Origin: JADFOB01 sp964651325
GTDB taxonomy: Bacteria; Planctomycetota; Phycisphaerae; UBA1845
Reading direction: 5' to 3'
NCBI GenBank assembly: GCA_964651325.1
Contig: CAZYXP010000166.1
Span: forward strand, 1-8,757
Length of the DNA: 8,757 nucleotides
Under the pieces are notes generated by a model, which saw only the letters and a program-made list of their open reading frames with translations, was not told the DNA's origin and ran no database searches. Every line of letters begins with the position of its first letter. The first letter of the stretch is position 1. Position numbers and translations under genes: made by a program. Shown one piece after another: positions 6,642 to 8,757 of the stretch.

Positions 6642-8757
6642 CTATCGCCTGTTGCGGCTCGGCCGGCGATTCGACGACGGTCTCCTCGACGACGATCCGC
6701 TCCGAGCCCGGTTGCCGCCCGAGCGCCGACCGCTGGTCGCCCGCCCACGTTGACCGCTGCGACCGCTCCCGGCGCCCTGCTGCGTCAACTGATCGATCAA
6801 CCGCTGAATCTCATCCACTTTGCGCTTCTGCAGTTGAATCACTGTAACGCCCGTACCGCTTCCGGGTTTCGCCTCGGCCAACATCTGGGCGAGTTGCTCT
6901 GCCTCGTCGAACAGCACGGAATCACCCGCGACGATCAACTGATTCGAACGCGTGTCCGGCGTGATGGTCACGCGCGGCGCTTGCCGGCTGTTGCGACCGC
7001 GACCTTGGGATTGCTGCCCGGCATTGACCGCGTCCTCGATTTTGATCGCCAGATCATTCAAGTTGTACCCGCCCGCCACCGAGACCAGCCGGAAGCTTGT
7101 CTCCTTCGCGAGTTGTTCGTTGTCCAGATCGGCGATCACGGATTCGATCGCGGCCATGTCCTTCGGCCCGGCTTTGACGAAAATCGCGTTGAGCGGCTCG
7201 TTGGCCGTAATCGATGTCTGTACCTGATTTCGCCCGCGGCCGCCGCGCCGCTGATCCTGGAACATCTCCTGCAGCGTCGGCAGAACCCGGCCCACCTTGG
7301 CGTGCGTAAGCTGGATCATCCTCGGCTGGCTGGTTTCCGCGCCGGCCGCGTCCATCTCTTTGATCCGCGCTTCGAGTTCATCAAGCTTGGATTTGCTTCC
7401 GCTGAGCACGAGCGAATTGCTCTGCGCCAGCGCGCTGATGCGCACGCCACCGGCAAGCTCCTGGCCTCGCCCGCCCTGTTTGCGTAGCGCTTCCTGCAAC
7501 GCTCGTTGCATTTCGGTCGCATCGCCGTAGCTGAGCGTCACAACACGCACCTCACCCGAAACGGCGTCTTCCGTATCCAACTGCTCGATCAGCTTGACGA
7601 GCTCCTCGTATTCCTTGCTGCTGGCGGAGATCACCAACTTGTCGCTGGCCGCGTCCGCCACGACGCTGACCGGCTCCTCGCCCCGGTTCGTCCGCCTTCG
7701 ACTACGCAGCGCTTCCCGCAACGTGTTGGCGACGTCGGTGGCGCTGGCGTTTTGCAGCTCGTACACGAAATTCTGCTTGGTCTCCGCGGATTCGACGTCG
7801 GCCTTTTCGATCATCGCGGCAACGATGGCGTGATTCTTTTTCGAAGCCGTCACGATAAGCGAGCGTGTGCCCCAGTCGATCGCGCTGGTCACCTGCTCGG
7901 CCGGGCTGGCCGCTCCGCGCCGATCCCACCGAAACATGTTCAGCACGACGCCGTTGAGGCTCCCCGGATCCGCATACTTGAGCGGATAGACCTCGGTGGT
8001 GCGAAGATTGTCGAGCGCCGGTTCCACGTCGAGCTGGTCAACGAGCTGTTGTACCTCTACTAGCTCGCGTTCGTTGACGCTGGCGATCAGCGAATTCGAA
8101 TTGGCCTCGCTGACGAACGCCGGACCGCGATCGCCGCGCCGCAGGGTGGCCGTGTTCCGAAAAATCTGCGTAAAATGGGTCGCCAGCTCGTTGGAGTTGG
8201 CGTAATGCAGCGCAATCACGTGCTGGCTGCGCTGCTGCGTGGCGTTGTCCTCGTTGTCCAGCGCGGCGATCATCTCGGCCACCGTCGCCTGATTCAATTC
8301 GCTGGCCGTAACGACCACCGATTGCGTCCCGCCTTCCGCCACGGCCGTTACCATTTCGCTGGCGCTGACCGAGCGATTCTGAGATCTCGACCGCGCCCAA
8401 TCCTTGATGATGTTGGCCACGGCGTTCACATCCGCGTACTTGATGGAATAGACCCGAATCGCCACGGCCGTGCTCGCCGCGTTTTCCGGTTTGTCCAGGT
8501 CTGCAATGCGGAGCCGCACCTTCTCCATGTTCTTCTCGCCAGCCTGCACGATCACCTGCTTGGTGTTCACGTCCGGCGTGGCGATGACCGCGAACTCGAT
8601 CGGTGACACATTGGATTCACGTCCGAGCAGTTGATTCACGCGCTTCAAATCGTCGTACATACGGTTGATCGAATCCGCCACGGCTTCCGGCTGCGCGTTG
8701 TCCAGATCGAACACCTCGGTAAGCAGCGTGGGCTGGGCGTTGGCTTCGAGCGGATCG
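6642..8757 (-). CDS. Secretin N-module repeat protein without pore domain, 5' end outside window (protein A)
   Basis: The frame is open to the window edge; the GTG at 8714 is internal, because in-frame coding continues upstream of it (PTLLTEVFDLDNAQ, the first strand of a module). The 704 visible residues hold eight full N-type modules (about 13-88, 97-167, 178-243, 252-320, 328-394, 402-469, 478-545, 553-628), the first strand and helix of a ninth (636-659), and a 45-residue tail rich in Arg, Ser and Gly (660-704). The modules follow the same strand-helix-loop-strand-strand-helix plan as protein B, with signatures such as NSLIASV, RSLIVTA and RSNQLIVAG. There is no secretin pore motif anywhere. 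A signal peptide would lie outside the window. Same strand as the secretin gene, 121 bp upstream of it: probably one operon and a periplasmic partner. A secretin that lost its pore domain is an alternative, but the frame is clean and the tail looks selected. Confidence 0.9.
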   Translation of the reverse strand, partial: DPLEANAQPTLLTEVFDLDNAQPEAVADSINRMYDDLKRVNQLLGRESNVSPIEFAVIATPDVNTKQVIVQAGEKNMEKVRLRIADLDKPENAASTAVAIRVYSIKYADVNAVANIIKDWARSRSQNRSVSASEMVTAVAEGGTQSVVVTASELNQATVAEMIAALDNEDNATQQRSQHVIALHYANSNELATHFTQIFRNTATLRRGDRGPAFVSEANSNSLIASVNERELVEVQQLVDQLDVEPALDNLRTTEVYPLKYADPGSLNGVVLNMFRWDRRGAASPAEQVTSAIDWGTRSLIVTASKKNHAIVAAMIEKADVESAETKQNFVYELQNASATDVANTLREALRSRRRTNRGEEPVSVVADAASDKLVISASSKEYEELVKLIEQLDTEDAVSGEVRVVTLSYGDATEMQRALQEALRKQGGRGQELAGGVRISALAQSNSLVLSGSKSKLDELEARIKEMDAAGAETSQPRMIQLTHAKVGRVLPTLQEMFQDQRRGGRGRNQVQTSITANEPLNAIFVKAGPKDMAAIESVIADLDNEQLAKETSFRLVSVAGGYNLNDLAIKIEDAVNAGQQSQGRGRNSRQAPRVTITPDTRSNQLIVAGDSVLFDEAEQLAQMLAEAKPGSGTGVTVIQLQKRKVDEIQRLIDQLTQQGAGSGRSGQRGRATSGRRSGGNRARSGSSSRRPSSNRRPSRNRR
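6645..6779 (-). other. Arg/Ser/Gly-rich C-terminal tail of protein A
   Basis: Residues 660-704 hold 14 arginines and no Asp or Glu, with repeated RR pairs (SSRRPSSNRRPSRNRR at the end). The tail begins exactly where the variable loop of a ninth module would begin. Low complexity and strong positive charge suggest binding to an acidic partner: the acidic loops of protein B, cell-envelope polymers or nucleic acid. Only the first of these has support in the window. Confidence 0.8.

Noticed and set aside
6645..6779. Frameshift explaining the Arg-rich tail of protein A
   Set aside because: The tail is compositionally uniform with repeated RR and SS motifs, and I saw no second-half module signature in the other minus-strand frames. 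The equivalent loops of earlier modules are also Arg/Gly-rich.
6408..7487. Plus-strand open frame of 359 codons across the end of gene A, the gap and the start of gene B
   Set aside because: It runs antisense to two well-supported coding regions and across their gap. Its composition (runs of Arg, Ala, Pro, His) is what antisense reading of GC-rich genes gives, and it has no recognisable domain.

Overview
The window looks like chromosomal DNA of a GC-rich Gram-negative bacterium. It carries an outer-membrane secretin gene and two lipoprotein genes. The style of the proteins (very long secretin relatives built from many copies of one domain, plus lipoproteins of no recognised family) suggests a member of the Planctomycetota. 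That placement is an inference, as no rRNA or other marker gene is present.

Layout from left to right: the end of a small membrane-protein gene on the plus strand (1-435); a convergent intergenic gap with a long imperfect inverted repeat (458-553); then four genes, all on the minus strand. In their order of transcription these are A (complement of 6642 to beyond 8757, cut by the window edge), B (complement 2075-6520, 1481 aa), a 187-aa lipoprotein (complement 1319-1882) and a 244-aa lipoprotein (complement 573-1307). The A-B gap is 121 bp, the B-lipoprotein gap 192 bp, and the lipoprotein-lipoprotein gap only 11 bp.

B is a secretin with a signal peptide, an N-terminal half-module, twelve copies of the secretin N-type (NolW/KH-like) module, a typical C-terminal secretin pore domain and a Pro/Arg-rich tail. 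Well-studied secretins carry two to four periplasmic N domains. A is built from the same module (eight full copies visible) but has no pore domain. It ends with the first half of a ninth module followed by an Arg/Ser/Gly tail.

The most interesting pattern comes from reading A and B side by side. The variable loop inside each module is net acidic in all twelve modules of B and net basic in seven of eight modules of A. In addition, A ends with a first half-module while B begins with a second half-module. This suggests that A and B are partners, perhaps the products of splitting one ancestral repeat protein, forming a long periplasmic conduit under an outer-membrane pore. The two downstream lipoproteins are candidate assembly or accessory factors. 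No other type II secretion or type IV pilus gene (ATPase, pseudopilin, GspC-like) is visible, so the cargo and pathway are unknown.
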